DNA of 32,313 bases. Origin: Sporosarcina cascadiensis (GTDB lineage: Bacteria > Bacillota > Bacilli > Bacillales_A > Planococcaceae). Of the stretch, positions 7,993-16,650 are shown one piece after another. Each line of letters begins with the position of its first letter. Within the stretch, counting starts at the first letter, position 1. Both the position numbers and the translations under genes were made by a program. Below the pieces are notes generated by a model. The model searched no databases, had not been told where the DNA came from, and worked only from the letters and a program-made list of their open reading frames with translations. The stretch lies in the NCBI RefSeq assembly GCF_009650995.1, contig NZ_WHVV01000023.1:1-32313 (forward strand). Direction: 5' to 3'.

Positions 7993-8816
7993 CATTTCCA
8001 GAAATCATCAAATACGGTAATCGGCAAATGTCGTTTATGGGCTGAACGCAAATAATGTTCTTCTATTTGCTGCCTAGCCTCGTCGGACACTTTTTTGCCT
8101 TCCAAATAATCATCAATTTCCTCGTATGTGACACCTAATGCAATTTCATCGGGGATTGCCGGTTTGTTGCCTTCCAGATCCGCCGTCGGAATTTTATTGT
8201 ATAAGTGTGGAGGACAATCCAGCGCTTTGAGCATCTGTTTCCCCTGCCGTTTATTTAAACGATAAATCGGCATGAGGTCTGCTGCGCCGTCTCCGAACTT
8301 TGTGTAGAATCCGGTAATTGCTTCAGCTGCATGGTCCGAACCAAGTACGACAGAGTGATGCACCGCCGCTACTGAATACTGAACTTTCATCCGCTCACGG
8401 GCTTTTTCATTCCCTTTGTCAAAGTCGGTAATGTGTAATCCCGCATTTATAAGAGCCTGTTCACTGGCATCTACCGCTCCTTTAATATCAACCGAATACA
8501 CAATAGACGGCCGGATGAAATTCAACGCATCCTGACAGTCATCTTCATCAAACTGAATTCCGTACGGCAGCCGCACAGCATAGAATCGATACTTTTCTTT
8601 TCCAGCCTCTTCGTTCAGTTCGTCAACCGCCATTTGCGCCAGTTTGCCGACTAGAGTGGAATCCTGGCCGCCTGATATTCCTAATGTGAGGCCTTGTAAA
8701 AAGGTGTTCTTTTTCAAATATTCCTTCATAAAGTCGATGGAAGTCCGGATCTCTTGCTGCGGATCGATTTCCGGCTTCGCACCTAATGCGTGGATAATTT
8801 CTTGCTGCAATGTCAA
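7992..8816 (-). CDS. nadE: NAD synthetase, ammonia-dependent
   Basis: This enzyme amidates deamido-NAD to NAD with ATP and ammonia. The PP-loop is [16 protein letters not shown], followed by [13 protein letters not shown], the [13 protein letters not shown] and [28 protein letters not shown] regions, and KIPTADLEG. There is no nitrilase-type glutaminase domain, so it uses free ammonia. The longest frame starts with a TTG at 8835-8837 that has no ribosome site. I prefer the TTG at 8814-8816 (MTLQQEI...), preceded by AAGGAAG at 8-nt spacing; this gives 274 aa, close to the B. subtilis protein. It sits 21 bp after pncB in the same operon and ends at a terminator. Confidence 0.93.
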   Translation of the reverse strand: MTLQQEIIHALGAKPEIDPQQEIRTSIDFMKEYLKKNTFLQGLTLGISGGQDSTLVGKLAQMAVDELNEEAGKEKYRFYAVRLPYGIQFDEDDCQDALNFIRPSIVYSVDIKGAVDASEQALINAGLHITDFDKGNEKARERMKVQYSVAAVHHSVVLGSDHAAEAITGFYTKFGDGAADLMPIYRLNKRQGKQMLKALDCPPHLYNKIPTADLEGNKPAIPDEIALGVTYEEIDDYLEGKKVSDEARQQIEEHYLRSAHKRHLPITVFDDFWK

Positions 8817-8837
8817 CGCTCCCACTTCCTTTTTCAA

Positions 8838-10304
8838 TTATTTACTATAGTTATCGACCATCTCATGTACTTCTTCTATATTGCGCCGTTTATTGTCCCA
8901 GCACTTCTGGCTGAGATCGACAGGATACTCCTCAGGATTCAATGACCGCTTATACTCTTCCCATAACAGTGTGAGATTTTGCTGAACAAACGAGCGGATA
9001 TCATAGACAGCGGGATTCTCATAAATCACTTCGCCTTTACTGATGACTTGTTCGTGCAAGTTAACCGCTTCGAAGTTGGTAACAAATTTTGAAATGAATG
9101 TGTGCACGGGATGGAACATTTTAATGCGTTTTTCCTGAGCCGGATCTTCATCATGCATGGTAATATAATCGCCTTCTGCTTTGCCGTTCTCCAGATCGAT
9201 AATCCGGTACAGTTTTTTGCGGCCCGGTGTAGTCACTTTTTCTACATTCGCAGAGATTTTAATGGTGTCTTCCATTTCCCCGTCGCTGTTTTCAATGGAA
9301 ACGATTTTATAGACCGCACCAAGTGCAGGCTGATCATAGCCAGTAATCAGCTTCGTACCAATTCCCCATATGTCCACTTGCGCTCCCTGAGCTTTAAGGT
9401 TAAGAATCGTATATTCATCCAAATCGTTCGAAACGACGATTTTCGCATCTGTAAAGCCCGCTTCATCCAGCATCCGCCGCGTCTCTTTTGATAAGAACGC
9501 AATATCTCCGCTGTCGAGGCGGACACCGATGAAATTAATGCTGTCACCGAGTTCCTTGGCCACTTTTATTGCTGTCGGCACACCGATTTTCAGTGTGTTA
9601 TACGTATCCACTAAAAACACACAGTCTTTATGACGCTTCGCATATACTTTAAATGCCGTATATTCATCTTTATATGCCTGGACAAATGAATGTGCATGAG
9701 TGCCCGAAACCGTAAGGCCAAAACGTTTTCCAGCACGCACATTACTCGTTGACTCTACTCCCCCGATGACAGCTGCTCTGGCTCCCCAGATCGCCGCATC
9801 CATCTCATGCGCCCGGCGGCTGCCGAATTCCATCACAATATCGTCTTTCACGACTTGTTTGATGCGGCTTGCTTTTGTTGCAATCAGCGTCTGGTAATTG
9901 ACAATATTAAGCAATGCCGTTTCGATGAGCTGAGCTTCAATTAAGGTTGTCTCAATACGGAGGATGGGCTCATTGGCAAAAACCAGCTCTCCTTCTTTCA
10001 TGGAATAGACATCTCCAGTAAATCGGATACCTTTCAAATGCTCCAGAAAATCCTCTTTAAAGCCAAGTTCTTCCCGCAGATAAGCCAAATCGCTTTCCGT
10101 GAAAGAAAATTCCTGCAAGTATTTTAATATGTGCTCAAGCCCGGCAAAAATAGCATAGCCGTTACCAAACGGGATCTTTCGGAAGTACAATTCAAAAACT
10201 GCTTTTCGTTCATGTATGCCGTCTGCCCAATAGGACTCTGCCATGTTAATTTGATAAAGGTCCGTGTGCAGCGCCAGGCTGTCGTCTTGATATGATGAAG
10301 TCAT
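8838..10304 (-). CDS. pncB: Nicotinate phosphoribosyltransferase
   Basis: The enzyme makes nicotinate mononucleotide from nicotinate and PRPP, the first step of NAD salvage. Typical motifs are LHTDLYQINMAESYW, FELYFRKIPFGNGYAIFAGL, the EFGSRRAHEMDAAIWGARAA block and SGTHAHSFVQAY, which includes the catalytic His region, then GVRLDSGDIAFLSKETRRMLDEAGF. The start at 10302-10304 is preceded by AAGGAG at 6-nt spacing, giving 488 aa; a 12-codon longer frame lacks a ribosome site. It forms an operon with nadE, so nicotinate entry and NAD amidation are co-expressed. Confidence 0.94.
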   Translation of the reverse strand: MTSSYQDDSLALHTDLYQINMAESYWADGIHERKAVFELYFRKIPFGNGYAIFAGLEHILKYLQEFSFTESDLAYLREELGFKEDFLEHLKGIRFTGDVYSMKEGELVFANEPILRIETTLIEAQLIETALLNIVNYQTLIATKASRIKQVVKDDIVMEFGSRRAHEMDAAIWGARAAVIGGVESTSNVRAGKRFGLTVSGTHAHSFVQAYKDEYTAFKVYAKRHKDCVFLVDTYNTLKIGVPTAIKVAKELGDSINFIGVRLDSGDIAFLSKETRRMLDEAGFTDAKIVVSNDLDEYTILNLKAQGAQVDIWGIGTKLITGYDQPALGAVYKIVSIENSDGEMEDTIKISANVEKVTTPGRKKLYRIIDLENGKAEGDYITMHDEDPAQEKRIKMFHPVHTFISKFVTNFEAVNLHEQVISKGEVIYENPAVYDIRSFVQQNLTLLWEEYKRSLNPEEYPVDLSQKCWDNKRRNIEEVHEMVDNYSK

Positions 10305-10323
10305 AGTTGTCTCCTTCTTCCGA

Positions 10324-10369
10324 TACAATGATGGTCCCATTATACACTATTTCCCCTTTTTCTTTGCAA
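10324..10369 (-). promoter_or_regulatory. pncB promoter region with inverted repeat over the -10
   Basis: On the minus strand a perfect TATAAT -10 (10339-10344) follows a -35-like TTGCAA (10364-10369) at a long 19-bp spacing. TATAATG (10338-10344) and CATTGTA (10324-10330) form an imperfect inverted repeat spanning the -10 and the start site, a usual place for an operator. The regulator is unknown. Confidence 0.45.
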
Positions 10370-10446
10370 TGTAACCATCTTCGACAGAATTCGACTATGA
10401 AACTTTTCCCTTGCCGTATACGTAATAAAAACAAGGAGTGATAGAT

Positions 10447-10716
10447 ATGCAAACGATACTGTTGGCAGTAGTAATAGCAGGATTAGGTTTTATGGTCCTG
10501 GGTAAGCTCGAGGCAATCGAAAGAAGGCTGGCGAGACAGCAGTCCATTTTAGATCAATTAACACAAGACTTGCCTGAAACACCTCCTGATGATGAAGTCG
10601 TTGCACTCATAGCAGAAGGAGAAAGTATAAAAGCAATAAAATTGGCGAGGGAAATTTACGGTTTTTCTTTAATAGAAGCTAAGCAGTATGTGGACCGTTT
10701 GAAAAACGATAGGTAA
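10447..10716 (+). CDS. Small membrane-anchored protein with L7/L12 C-terminal-like domain
   Basis: This 89-aa protein starts with a single membrane helix (MQTILLAVVIAGLGFMVLG), then a short amphipathic/coiled stretch (EAIERRLARQQSILDQL). The C-terminal part, EVVALIAEGESIKAIKLARE...SLIEAKQYVDRL, resembles the ribosomal protein L7/L12 C-terminal fold. The start ATG at 10447 follows AAGGAGTGAT at good spacing; the frame could also open at GTG 10438, but that codon lies inside the ribosome site. The gene stands alone, divergent from pncB and convergent with lutC. Similar small proteins occur across Firmicutes and their function is not known. Confidence 0.8.
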   Translation: MQTILLAVVIAGLGFMVLGKLEAIERRLARQQSILDQLTQDLPETPPDDEVVALIAEGESIKAIKLAREIYGFSLIEAKQYVDRLKNDR

Positions 10717-10723
10717 ATTAAAG

Positions 10724-10757
10724 AAGAACACCTTCCGCATTTGGAAAGGTGTTCTTT
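10724..10757. terminator. Bidirectional terminator between the L7/L12-like gene and lutC
   Basis: AAGAACACCTT (10724-10734) pairs with AAGGTGTTCTT (10746-10756), with A and T flanks on both sides. It serves the plus-strand small gene and the convergent lutABC operon. Confidence 0.85.
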
Positions 10758-10771
10758 ATATACTGAAGGAA

Positions 10772-11488
10772 TCAGCAATCCTCAATCACAATATAAGCCG
10801 CTTTTACAGGGCCGTGTACGCCGATGACTAAATTCATTTCGATGTCCGCCGAGTTACTTGGCCCTGTGATGAAGTTGATGCAGGAAGGGACCTGTTCTCC
10901 TTTGTCGATGTTACGGCGAATTAAATCTGCCGCCTGTGTAATCCTTGGTACAAGCGTACTTTTCGGAATGATCGCAATGTAATTCGTCGGCAGTAAACTG
11001 ACAGAACGCCCTTTATCGGAACTGCTCAAAAGTACTACAGTGCCCGATTCGGCGAGGGTCATGTCACTGAAGGTGATGCCGATATTCGCTTGCTCGGCAA
11101 GCTCCACATTCCGCCCCCCAAGTTCAGCCTGCCATGTATGAACTTCTATATTTTCTGCTGGCCAGTCACTTTCAATTAATTGCATAAGCCCATATTCTTC
11201 AAAACGTTTATCTTTCCAAAGCGACAGCGGGCCTCCGCCATATAATTTGACCGCATTGTCTAAGGTTTCCGAAAGGTCCGCCAGTTTAGTCTCAATTAAT
11301 TCCGTATGAATATGCTCACACTGTTTCCGCAGGACATCAAGCAGCTCATCTGCAGATGCACCTGCTAATACTGCTCGTTGCGGCTGATGCTTCCATATAG
11401 GTTTCTTCACCTGTGTTTTCTGTTCTCTGCCCAGTTGAGACGCAATACCGCTGAGAAATGCTTCACGATTCTGAATGGTGCCTGTCAT
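10772..11488 (-). CDS. lutC: L-lactate utilisation protein LutC
   Basis: LutC is the third subunit of the LutABC iron-sulfur L-lactate oxidation complex, which converts lactate to pyruvate in the cytosol. LUD-domain features are visible: LGGRNVELAEQANIGITFSDMTLAESGTVVL, SLLPTNYIAIIPKSTLVPRI and FITGPSNSADIEMNLVIGVHGP. The start was set at the ATG 11486-11488 (MTGTIQNREAFLS), 2 bp after the lutB stop, with AAAGGGGG upstream inside lutB; this gives 238 aa, the usual length. The longer frame would overlap lutB by 82 bp and has no ribosome site. Confidence 0.95.
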   Translation of the reverse strand: MTGTIQNREAFLSGIASQLGREQKTQVKKPIWKHQPQRAVLAGASADELLDVLRKQCEHIHTELIETKLADLSETLDNAVKLYGGGPLSLWKDKRFEEYGLMQLIESDWPAENIEVHTWQAELGGRNVELAEQANIGITFSDMTLAESGTVVLLSSSDKGRSVSLLPTNYIAIIPKSTLVPRITQAADLIRRNIDKGEQVPSCINFITGPSNSADIEMNLVIGVHGPVKAAYIVIEDC

Positions 11489-11490
11489 GA

Positions 11491-12912
11491 TTAATTGCCC
11501 CCTTTCTGATCGTAGAACCAGTCTCGGAAACGGGTGTTGCCGACCGCCGGAAATTCCCGAAGATCTGTCCACTCTTTCAGCGGTCCCGGTCCTTTTGAAA
11601 TCCGTTCATTCTTCGTAAATGGTTTCATTGCGGTTGATGCCGCCTTAGAACCCATCGAATACAACGGATTGGAAGAAGCGCCGATGCCGAAGGCTTTCAT
11701 TGCGAGCTTTTCTGAAATAGGAGCCCGCCCTTCTTCTTCGACGATGATTTGTCTGTGTGTATGCAGCAGCTCGTGCAAAGGTATTTTTACTGGACAGGCA
11801 TCTGTACAGGCCCCGCAGAGCGTAGAGGCAAAAGGCAGTTCTTTAAAATCATCATACCCTCCGAGCAGCGGTGACAGCACTGCCCCGATTGGTCCTGAAT
11901 ATATCGAACCATAGGAATGCCCGCCGATATGCCGGTATACCGGGCAAACATTGACGCATGCTGCGCAGCGGATGCATTGCAGGATGGATTGAAATTCTGT
12001 TCCTAAAATTTCAGAACGTCCATTATCCACAATGACTAAATGAAATTCTTCAGGACCATCCGCGTCGCCTTCACCTTTCGGCCCGGTCAATGCTGTAACA
12101 TAGCTTGTCAGCTTTTGACCGACCGCACTGCGCGTCAGCAGACTGACAAGCACTTCGAACTCTTCGAAAGACGGTACAATGCGTTCCATGCCCATGACAG
12201 TAATCTGTGTTTTCGGCAATGCAGACACCAAACGCGCATTCCCTTCATTTGTCACCAGACTGATCGATCCCGTTTCCGCAATTGCAAAGTTACAGCCCGT
12301 GATTCCGATATCTGCCGCTAAAAACTCTTGCCGCAGCTTTTCCCGTGCATGAAGAGCCAGTTCTTCCGGCTTGGACGTATTTTTATAGTCCAGTTTATCT
12401 TCAAACACCTCACGTATCTGCTCTCTGTTTTTATGGAGAGCAGGTGCTACGATATGTGACGGCGGATCATGGTCATCTATCTGAAGAATGTACTCTCCCA
12501 GATCCGTCTCGATTACTTCGCACCCGGCTTCCTCCAGAACCGTATTCAAATTAATCTCTTCTGTCACCATGGATTTGGATTTAACGACTTTCTTGCCTTC
12601 TTTTTTCTCCACTACTTCACGGACATAGTTACTGGCTTCTTCCGCCGTTTTAGCAAAAAATACATGGCCGCCCCGCTGTGACACGTTTTCACTCAGCTGG
12701 TGCAGATAAAAATCGAGATTTTCTAATACGTGCTGCCGGATTTCTTCTCCGTGTGAACGCCATTCTTCCCAGTTCCCGAGCTCTTCTGCCGCATCCAGAC
12801 GACGTCCGTGCAATCGCTCCTGGGCACCCGCCACAGCTTGCCGCATGAAATCATCTGATATATTGTCCTTCGTGCGATCCGTAAAGTTTTTCGTGCTGAA
12901 CTTCATTGACAT
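11491..12912 (-). CDS. lutB: L-lactate utilisation iron-sulfur protein LutB
   Basis: This 473-aa protein has an N-terminal LUD domain ([21 protein letters not shown]) and a C-terminal pair of 4Fe-4S motifs, [12 protein letters not shown] and CGACTDACP. These passages match LutB (YvfW), which passes electrons during L-lactate oxidation. The ATG follows AGAGGTG at 8-nt spacing. It lies 22 bp after lutA and 2 bp before lutC, so the three are one operon. Confidence 0.95.
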   Translation of the reverse strand: MSMKFSTKNFTDRTKDNISDDFMRQAVAGAQERLHGRRLDAAEELGNWEEWRSHGEEIRQHVLENLDFYLHQLSENVSQRGGHVFFAKTAEEASNYVREVVEKKEGKKVVKSKSMVTEEINLNTVLEEAGCEVIETDLGEYILQIDDHDPPSHIVAPALHKNREQIREVFEDKLDYKNTSKPEELALHAREKLRQEFLAADIGITGCNFAIAETGSISLVTNEGNARLVSALPKTQITVMGMERIVPSFEEFEVLVSLLTRSAVGQKLTSYVTALTGPKGEGDADGPEEFHLVIVDNGRSEILGTEFQSILQCIRCAACVNVCPVYRHIGGHSYGSIYSGPIGAVLSPLLGGYDDFKELPFASTLCGACTDACPVKIPLHELLHTHRQIIVEEEGRAPISEKLAMKAFGIGASSNPLYSMGSKAASTAMKPFTKNERISKGPGPLKEWTDLREFPAVGNTRFRDWFYDQKGGN

Positions 12913-12934
12913 AAAGCTTCACCTCTTTTCACTA

Positions 12935-13654
12935 TTATTCGCGGCTATTCAACACTTCCGCTATGTGCATGACACGAATTTTCTTACCTGTCCGCTCTGC
13001 ACGGCCTCCGATATTCATCAGACAGCCGCAGTCTGCTCCGATTAAATAATCCGCTTCTGTCACCATGGCACTGTCTACTTTCTCGTCGACCATCTGCTCC
13101 GAAATATCCCCCATCTTGACCGAGAAGGTGCCGCCAAACCCGCAGCAATTGTGTGCGTTCGGCAAAGGAATCATTTCCAGTCCTTCTACTTGAGCGAGCA
13201 GTTTCTTCGGCGGCTCTTTTACGCCCAGCAATCTCGTCATATGACAGGATGGATGATAGGTACCTTTTCCCGTTAACTTCGCTCCAACATTTTCAACTTT
13301 CAGCACATCAACCAGAAATTCAGTGAATTCATAGGTTTTATCCGCAAGTTCCTGTGCTTTATCTTTCCATTTCGGCTCGTCTGCAAAAATTTCAGGATAC
13401 ATTTTGAACATCGTAGCGCAAGATCCGGAAGGCGTCACTACATACTCTGCACTTTCAAATGTTTTGATCATGTTTTTCATGGCTGATTTAGAGTTTTCTA
13501 CATATCCGCTGTTATACGCCGGCTGCCCGCAGCATATCTGCCCTTTTGGAAACGATAATTCACAGCCTTGACGCTCCAATACTTCCGTCATGTCTTTTCC
13601 AGCTTCTGCATAGAACATGTCTACCAGGCATGTAATAAACAAACTGACTTTCAT
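12935..13654 (-). CDS. lutA: L-lactate utilisation protein LutA
   Basis: LutA is the CCG-domain subunit of the LutABC complex. Two cysteine-rich domains are visible: [12 protein letters not shown]...TPSGSCATM in the first half, and [12 protein letters not shown] with [12 protein letters not shown] in the second. The start was set at the second in-frame ATG ([14 protein letters not shown]), because GAGGTG lies 7 nt upstream of it and only 1 nt upstream of the first ATG; this gives 239 aa. It is the first gene of lutABC and has a LutR-type operator 41 bp upstream. Confidence 0.94.
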   Translation of the reverse strand: MKVSLFITCLVDMFYAEAGKDMTEVLERQGCELSFPKGQICCGQPAYNSGYVENSKSAMKNMIKTFESAEYVVTPSGSCATMFKMYPEIFADEPKWKDKAQELADKTYEFTEFLVDVLKVENVGAKLTGKGTYHPSCHMTRLLGVKEPPKKLLAQVEGLEMIPLPNAHNCCGFGGTFSVKMGDISEQMVDEKVDSAMVTEADYLIGADCGCLMNIGGRAERTGKKIRVMHIAEVLNSRE

Positions 13655-13692
13655 TTTCATTCACCTCTTCTTAGTAAATTACAATAGTCAAC

Positions 13693-13709
13693 AGGTCATC
13701 AGATGACTT
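13693..13709 (-). promoter_or_regulatory. LutR-type operator upstream of lutA
   Basis: The 13-bp palindrome GTCATCAGATGAC (13695-13707) is extended to A..T at its edges. The same core occurs in the lactate permease control region and inside lutR. FadR-subfamily GntR regulators bind palindromes of this kind. Possible -10 elements (TATAGT, TATGCT) lie upstream near 13723-13737 on the minus strand, which would put the operator just past the start site; no convincing -35 was found. Confidence 0.7.
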
Positions 13710-13777
13710 AACTTATTTCATAGCATACTATAAATCTTTTGAATTTAATAGCTGTTTACTATGTTTTCTGATAAAAA

Positions 13778-13804
13778 ATTCACCCGATCGAATAACGGGT
13801 GAAT
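13778..13804 (-). terminator. lutR terminator
   Basis: On the minus strand ATTCACCCG pairs with CGGGTGAAT, followed by TTTTT. It lies 5 bp past the lutR stop and insulates lutR from the lutA promoter. Confidence 0.85.
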
Positions 13805-13808
13805 AAAA

Positions 13809-14531
13809 TCATTTCTGTAATGAACGCATATAAGTTGATAAAACCGATTCTACGTTTTGCAGATGAGCCTGCATATGCCTAGTTGCTGTGTCGGACAATC
13901 CATCCTTAATAGCCAGGAATATCGCTTCATGCTCTTCATGTAAACGATCAACTGTTGCCGTCTCCGTAAAGAGACAGATCCGCCGGGTCTCCCGCATCGA
14001 TTCACCCATCAGACCGGACACATGGTTCATCAGACTGACCAAAATAGGATTGGCACTGGCATGGGCAATTGCGAAATGAAAGTCCAAATCTGCTTTCTCG
14101 CCAAGCAGAATGTCTCCTGCATGCTGTTTCATTTCATTCAAAGCCGCTTCCATCTTTAACAGATCTTCTTCTGTACGTTTTTCAGCAGCGGCATATGCAG
14201 CGCCGGCCTCGAGTATTTTCCGCACACCCAGCAGATGAAAGACGTCTTCTTCAGTCATCAGCATCGCGCTGTGAAGAGGGAAAGTCAGGTCATCAGATGA
14301 AAACTCAAGAACATATGTCCCTTCACCTTGACGCATTTCAATCAGACCCATTGCACGCAGGGAAGTGAGCGCTTCTCTTACTGCCGATCTCCCGACATGA
14401 AAATTCTCAGCCAGCTGCTGAACTGAATCTAATTTATCACCTGGCTTTAATTCACCGGAGCGAATTAAATTCACTATCGTTTCTGCTACTTCTTCATATA
14501 TCTTTTTAGGCTTGATTTGTTTATATTCCAC
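13809..14531 (-). CDS. lutR: GntR/FadR-family transcriptional regulator of lactate use, LutR
   Basis: This repressor has an N-terminal winged helix (KKIYEEVAETIVNLIRSGELKPGDKL...VGRSAVREALTSLRAMGLIEMRQGEGTYV) and a C-terminal FCD-type helical effector domain with DLDFHFAIAHASANPILVSLM. In B. subtilis the orthologue represses lutABC and lutP and is relieved by L-lactate. The start was set at the second GTG (MEYKQIKPKKIYEEV), which has GGAG 8 nt upstream; the first GTG overlaps that site. The gene sits between its two presumed targets. A near-perfect operator core (GGTCATCAGATGA, 14288-14300) lies in its own coding sequence. Confidence 0.92.
   Translation of the reverse strand: MEYKQIKPKKIYEEVAETIVNLIRSGELKPGDKLDSVQQLAENFHVGRSAVREALTSLRAMGLIEMRQGEGTYVLEFSSDDLTFPLHSAMLMTEEDVFHLLGVRKILEAGAAYAAAEKRTEEDLLKMEAALNEMKQHAGDILLGEKADLDFHFAIAHASANPILVSLMNHVSGLMGESMRETRRICLFTETATVDRLHEEHEAIFLAIKDGLSDTATRHMQAHLQNVESVLSTYMRSLQK
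14288..14301. promoter_or_regulatory. Intragenic LutR-operator-like site within lutR
   Basis: GGTCATCAGATGA matches 12 of the 13 palindrome positions of the lutA operator. It encodes FSSDDLT of LutR on the minus strand, so it may be a coding coincidence or an autoregulatory or roadblock site. Confidence 0.35.
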
Positions 14532-14631
14532 AGTCCACACTCCTGTCTCTGTCCTATATTATAATCCATAATGTTTGAATATAGGTTAGAACGTTAGAAC
14601 AAATTAGTTTTCAGAAAACGCAAATAACTAC

Positions 14632-14660
14632 TTGTCTTTTATTATAACACTCTATATAAT
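14632..14660 (+). promoter_or_regulatory. Lactate permease promoter
   Basis: The -35 is TTGTCT (14632-14637) and the -10 is TATAAT (14655-14660), 17-bp spacing. The predicted start site, near 14667, is about 10 bp before the LutR-type palindrome. Confidence 0.75.
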
Positions 14661-14676
14661 CATGAAAAGAGTTAAC

Positions 14677-14707
14677 GGTCATTGGGTCATCAGATGACCC
14701 AATGACC
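14677..14707. promoter_or_regulatory. 31-bp perfect palindrome, LutR-type operator of the permease gene
   Basis: The half-site GGTCATTGGGTCATC is mirrored exactly around a single central A (14692). The core equals the lutA operator GTCATCAGATGAC. Each arm contains GGTCAT/GGGTCAT twice, so two dimers could bind in tandem or alternatively. It lies from about +10 to +40 of the predicted transcript, a block-type operator position. Confidence 0.8.
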
Positions 14708-14717
14708 TTATGTAAAT

Positions 14718-14732
14718 TGTAAGCGCTTTACA
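14718..14732 (+). promoter_or_regulatory. Candidate CcpA cre site
   Basis: TGTAAGCGCTTTACA resembles the catabolite-responsive element (TGNAANCGNTNNCA), with one extra base in the right half. It lies downstream of the promoter and palindrome, where a bound CcpA would block elongation. Catabolite control of lactate uptake is expected for this pathway. Confidence 0.5.
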
Positions 14733-14766
14733 AGTATTGACACAAATCAAAAGGAGGTTTTTTATT

Positions 14767-16593
14767 GTGAGCTTACTCGTTCTGTCACTCATTGCTCTGC
14801 TGCCTATTGTTACAATTCTAGTATTCTTGGTCTTTTTAAACTGGCCGGCAAGCCGCGCTATGCCAATCGCTCTTGTTGTTACTGCACTCATTGCCATCTT
14901 CGTCTGGGGAACAAAAGGAAATATTGTTGCGGGTGCCGCATTTAATGGGCTGATCACTGCATTGGAAGTAATATTCATCGTGTTTGGAGCGGTGCTGCTG
15001 CTCAACACTATAAAAGAAAGCGGCGCGATCCATACGATTCGCAACGGCTTCATATCAATTTCTCCTGACCGCCGGATCCAAGCTATCATCATCGCGTTCT
15101 TATTCGGTTCTTTTATAGAAGGTGCCTCTGGATTCGGAACACCGGCCGCGGTCGCTGCACCTCTCTTGGTTGCCGTCGGTTTTCCTGCACTGGCCGCCGT
15201 TATGGTGTCGCTCGTTATTCAGAGTACCGCTGTTTCATTCGGGGCTATTGGAACTCCCATCCAAATCGGTGTATTCACGGGGCTGGGGGATCAGCCTGCA
15301 GTAATGGCTGCACTGGACAAAGTCGGAATGACTTTTCCGGAGTATCTGCTGCAAATCACCGCCAACACCGTATTGATTCATGGCGTGGTCGGCTCGTTGA
15401 TTCCGTTGTTCCTGGCAGCTTTGTTAACTCGGTTCTTCAGTCCTGCCAAGTCGTACCGTGAAGGATTTAAAGTATGGAAATTTGCTCTTTTTGCGGGATT
15501 GGCCTTCACCATACCTTACTTCTTGATTGGAATTACTCTTGGGCCTGAATTCCCTTCTTTACTCGGTGCATTGATTTCATTACTCATTGTTGTGCCCGCA
15601 GCTCGCAAAGGGCTGTTTATGCCGAAAGCAGAGGACACGTTTGATTTCCCGCCTCGTGCACAGTGGGAAGAAAATTGGTTTGGCAAGCTGAATCACGAAG
15701 CAGCCAAACCATTTGAAGAGAGCAGGAAAATCTCCATGCTGAACGCTTGGATGCCGTATGTCGTGCTGGCCGGTTTACTTGTCCTGTCTAGAACGATGGA
15801 ACCCTTAACAAATTTATTGAAACACCCTGCGCTCACTTTGAAATTTGAAGACACATTTGGTTCAGGTATTACGACTGTATCGACTCCTTTGTTCCTTCCG
15901 GGCTTCTTTTTCATCATCGCTTCATTATTCGGCTACTTCTTGCACCGGATGAAGCCTAAAGAATATGCAATGGCCTGGAAAAATTCATTTGTAACTGCTG
16001 TTACTGCCGGTGTTGCCTTAATTTTTGCCGTGCCGATGATCAAGGTTTTCTTGAATACATCTCTTGCTGCCGGCAAAGTCGCAGTGGATAATGCGGCACT
16101 CGCCGGGCAAAATATGCCGCTTGTGCTGGCGGAAAGTGTCTCTGTCATCACTGGAGAATTCTGGCCGCTCGTTGCTCCGATTGTCGGAGCACTCGGCGCA
16201 TTCATCGCAGGCAGCAATACATTCAGTAATATGATGTTTTCTCTGTTCCAGTTTGGTACAGCCGGCAATATAGGGCTCGATACAGCACAGGCGGGTATTG
16301 TTGTAGCTATGCAGGCTGTCGGCGGCGCAGCCGGAAATATGATCTGTGTGCATAACGTGGTTGCCGCTTCTGCAACGGTAGGACTGATCGGCAAAGAAGG
16401 ATTGCTGATCCGACGTGTGCTATTCCCGCTCAGTTACTATTTATTGACCGCTGGTTTTTTTGGAATGGCATATATCCATGGCTTCCTGAATATCTGGCTG
16501 ATCATTGCGATCGCCATCGCGGCGGCGTACATTTTCAAAATGGCGACAGATAAACAAACATTATCCGGAGAAACATTACGTCAGCCATCATAA
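14767..16593 (+). CDS. lutP: L-lactate permease (LctP family)
   Basis: This is a proton-lactate symporter of the LctP family, with about 13-14 membrane helices. The family hallmark FGSFIEGASGFGTPAAVAAPLLVAVGF, then VIQSTAVSFGAIGTPIQIG, is in the first half, and GSNTFSNMMFSLFQ with GGAAGNMICVHNVVAASATVGL is near the C-terminus. The start is GTG 14767-14769, with AGGAGG 9 nt upstream, giving 608 aa; this is somewhat longer than B. subtilis LutP. The longest frame begins at TTG 14737 and runs through the ribosome site. It is transcribed away from lutR, with its own promoter, operator and candidate cre site. Confidence 0.92.
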   Translation: MSLLVLSLIALLPIVTILVFLVFLNWPASRAMPIALVVTALIAIFVWGTKGNIVAGAAFNGLITALEVIFIVFGAVLLLNTIKESGAIHTIRNGFISISPDRRIQAIIIAFLFGSFIEGASGFGTPAAVAAPLLVAVGFPALAAVMVSLVIQSTAVSFGAIGTPIQIGVFTGLGDQPAVMAALDKVGMTFPEYLLQITANTVLIHGVVGSLIPLFLAALLTRFFSPAKSYREGFKVWKFALFAGLAFTIPYFLIGITLGPEFPSLLGALISLLIVVPAARKGLFMPKAEDTFDFPPRAQWEENWFGKLNHEAAKPFEESRKISMLNAWMPYVVLAGLLVLSRTMEPLTNLLKHPALTLKFEDTFGSGITTVSTPLFLPGFFFIIASLFGYFLHRMKPKEYAMAWKNSFVTAVTAGVALIFAVPMIKVFLNTSLAAGKVAVDNAALAGQNMPLVLAESVSVITGEFWPLVAPIVGALGAFIAGSNTFSNMMFSLFQFGTAGNIGLDTAQAGIVVAMQAVGGAAGNMICVHNVVAASATVGLIGKEGLLIRRVLFPLSYYLLTAGFFGMAYIHGFLNIWLIIAIAIAAAYIFKMATDKQTLSGETLRQPS

Positions 16594-16608
16594 TAGCAAT
16601 TAATAATA

Positions 16609-16632
16609 AAAGAGCCCATAACGGCTCTTTTT
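16609..16632. terminator. Bidirectional terminator of lutP and the thiC operon
   Basis: AAGAGCC (16610-16616) pairs with GGCTCTT around CATAAC, with TTTTTG on the plus strand and TTTTATTATT on the minus strand. It lies between two convergent units. Confidence 0.82.
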
Positions 16633-16650
16633 GTTTTGCATTTATCGTTC

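Noticed and set aside
14679..15092. 137-aa minus-strand frame opposite the lactate permease start
   Set aside because: Antisense to a conserved membrane protein and crosses the operator; no start signal.
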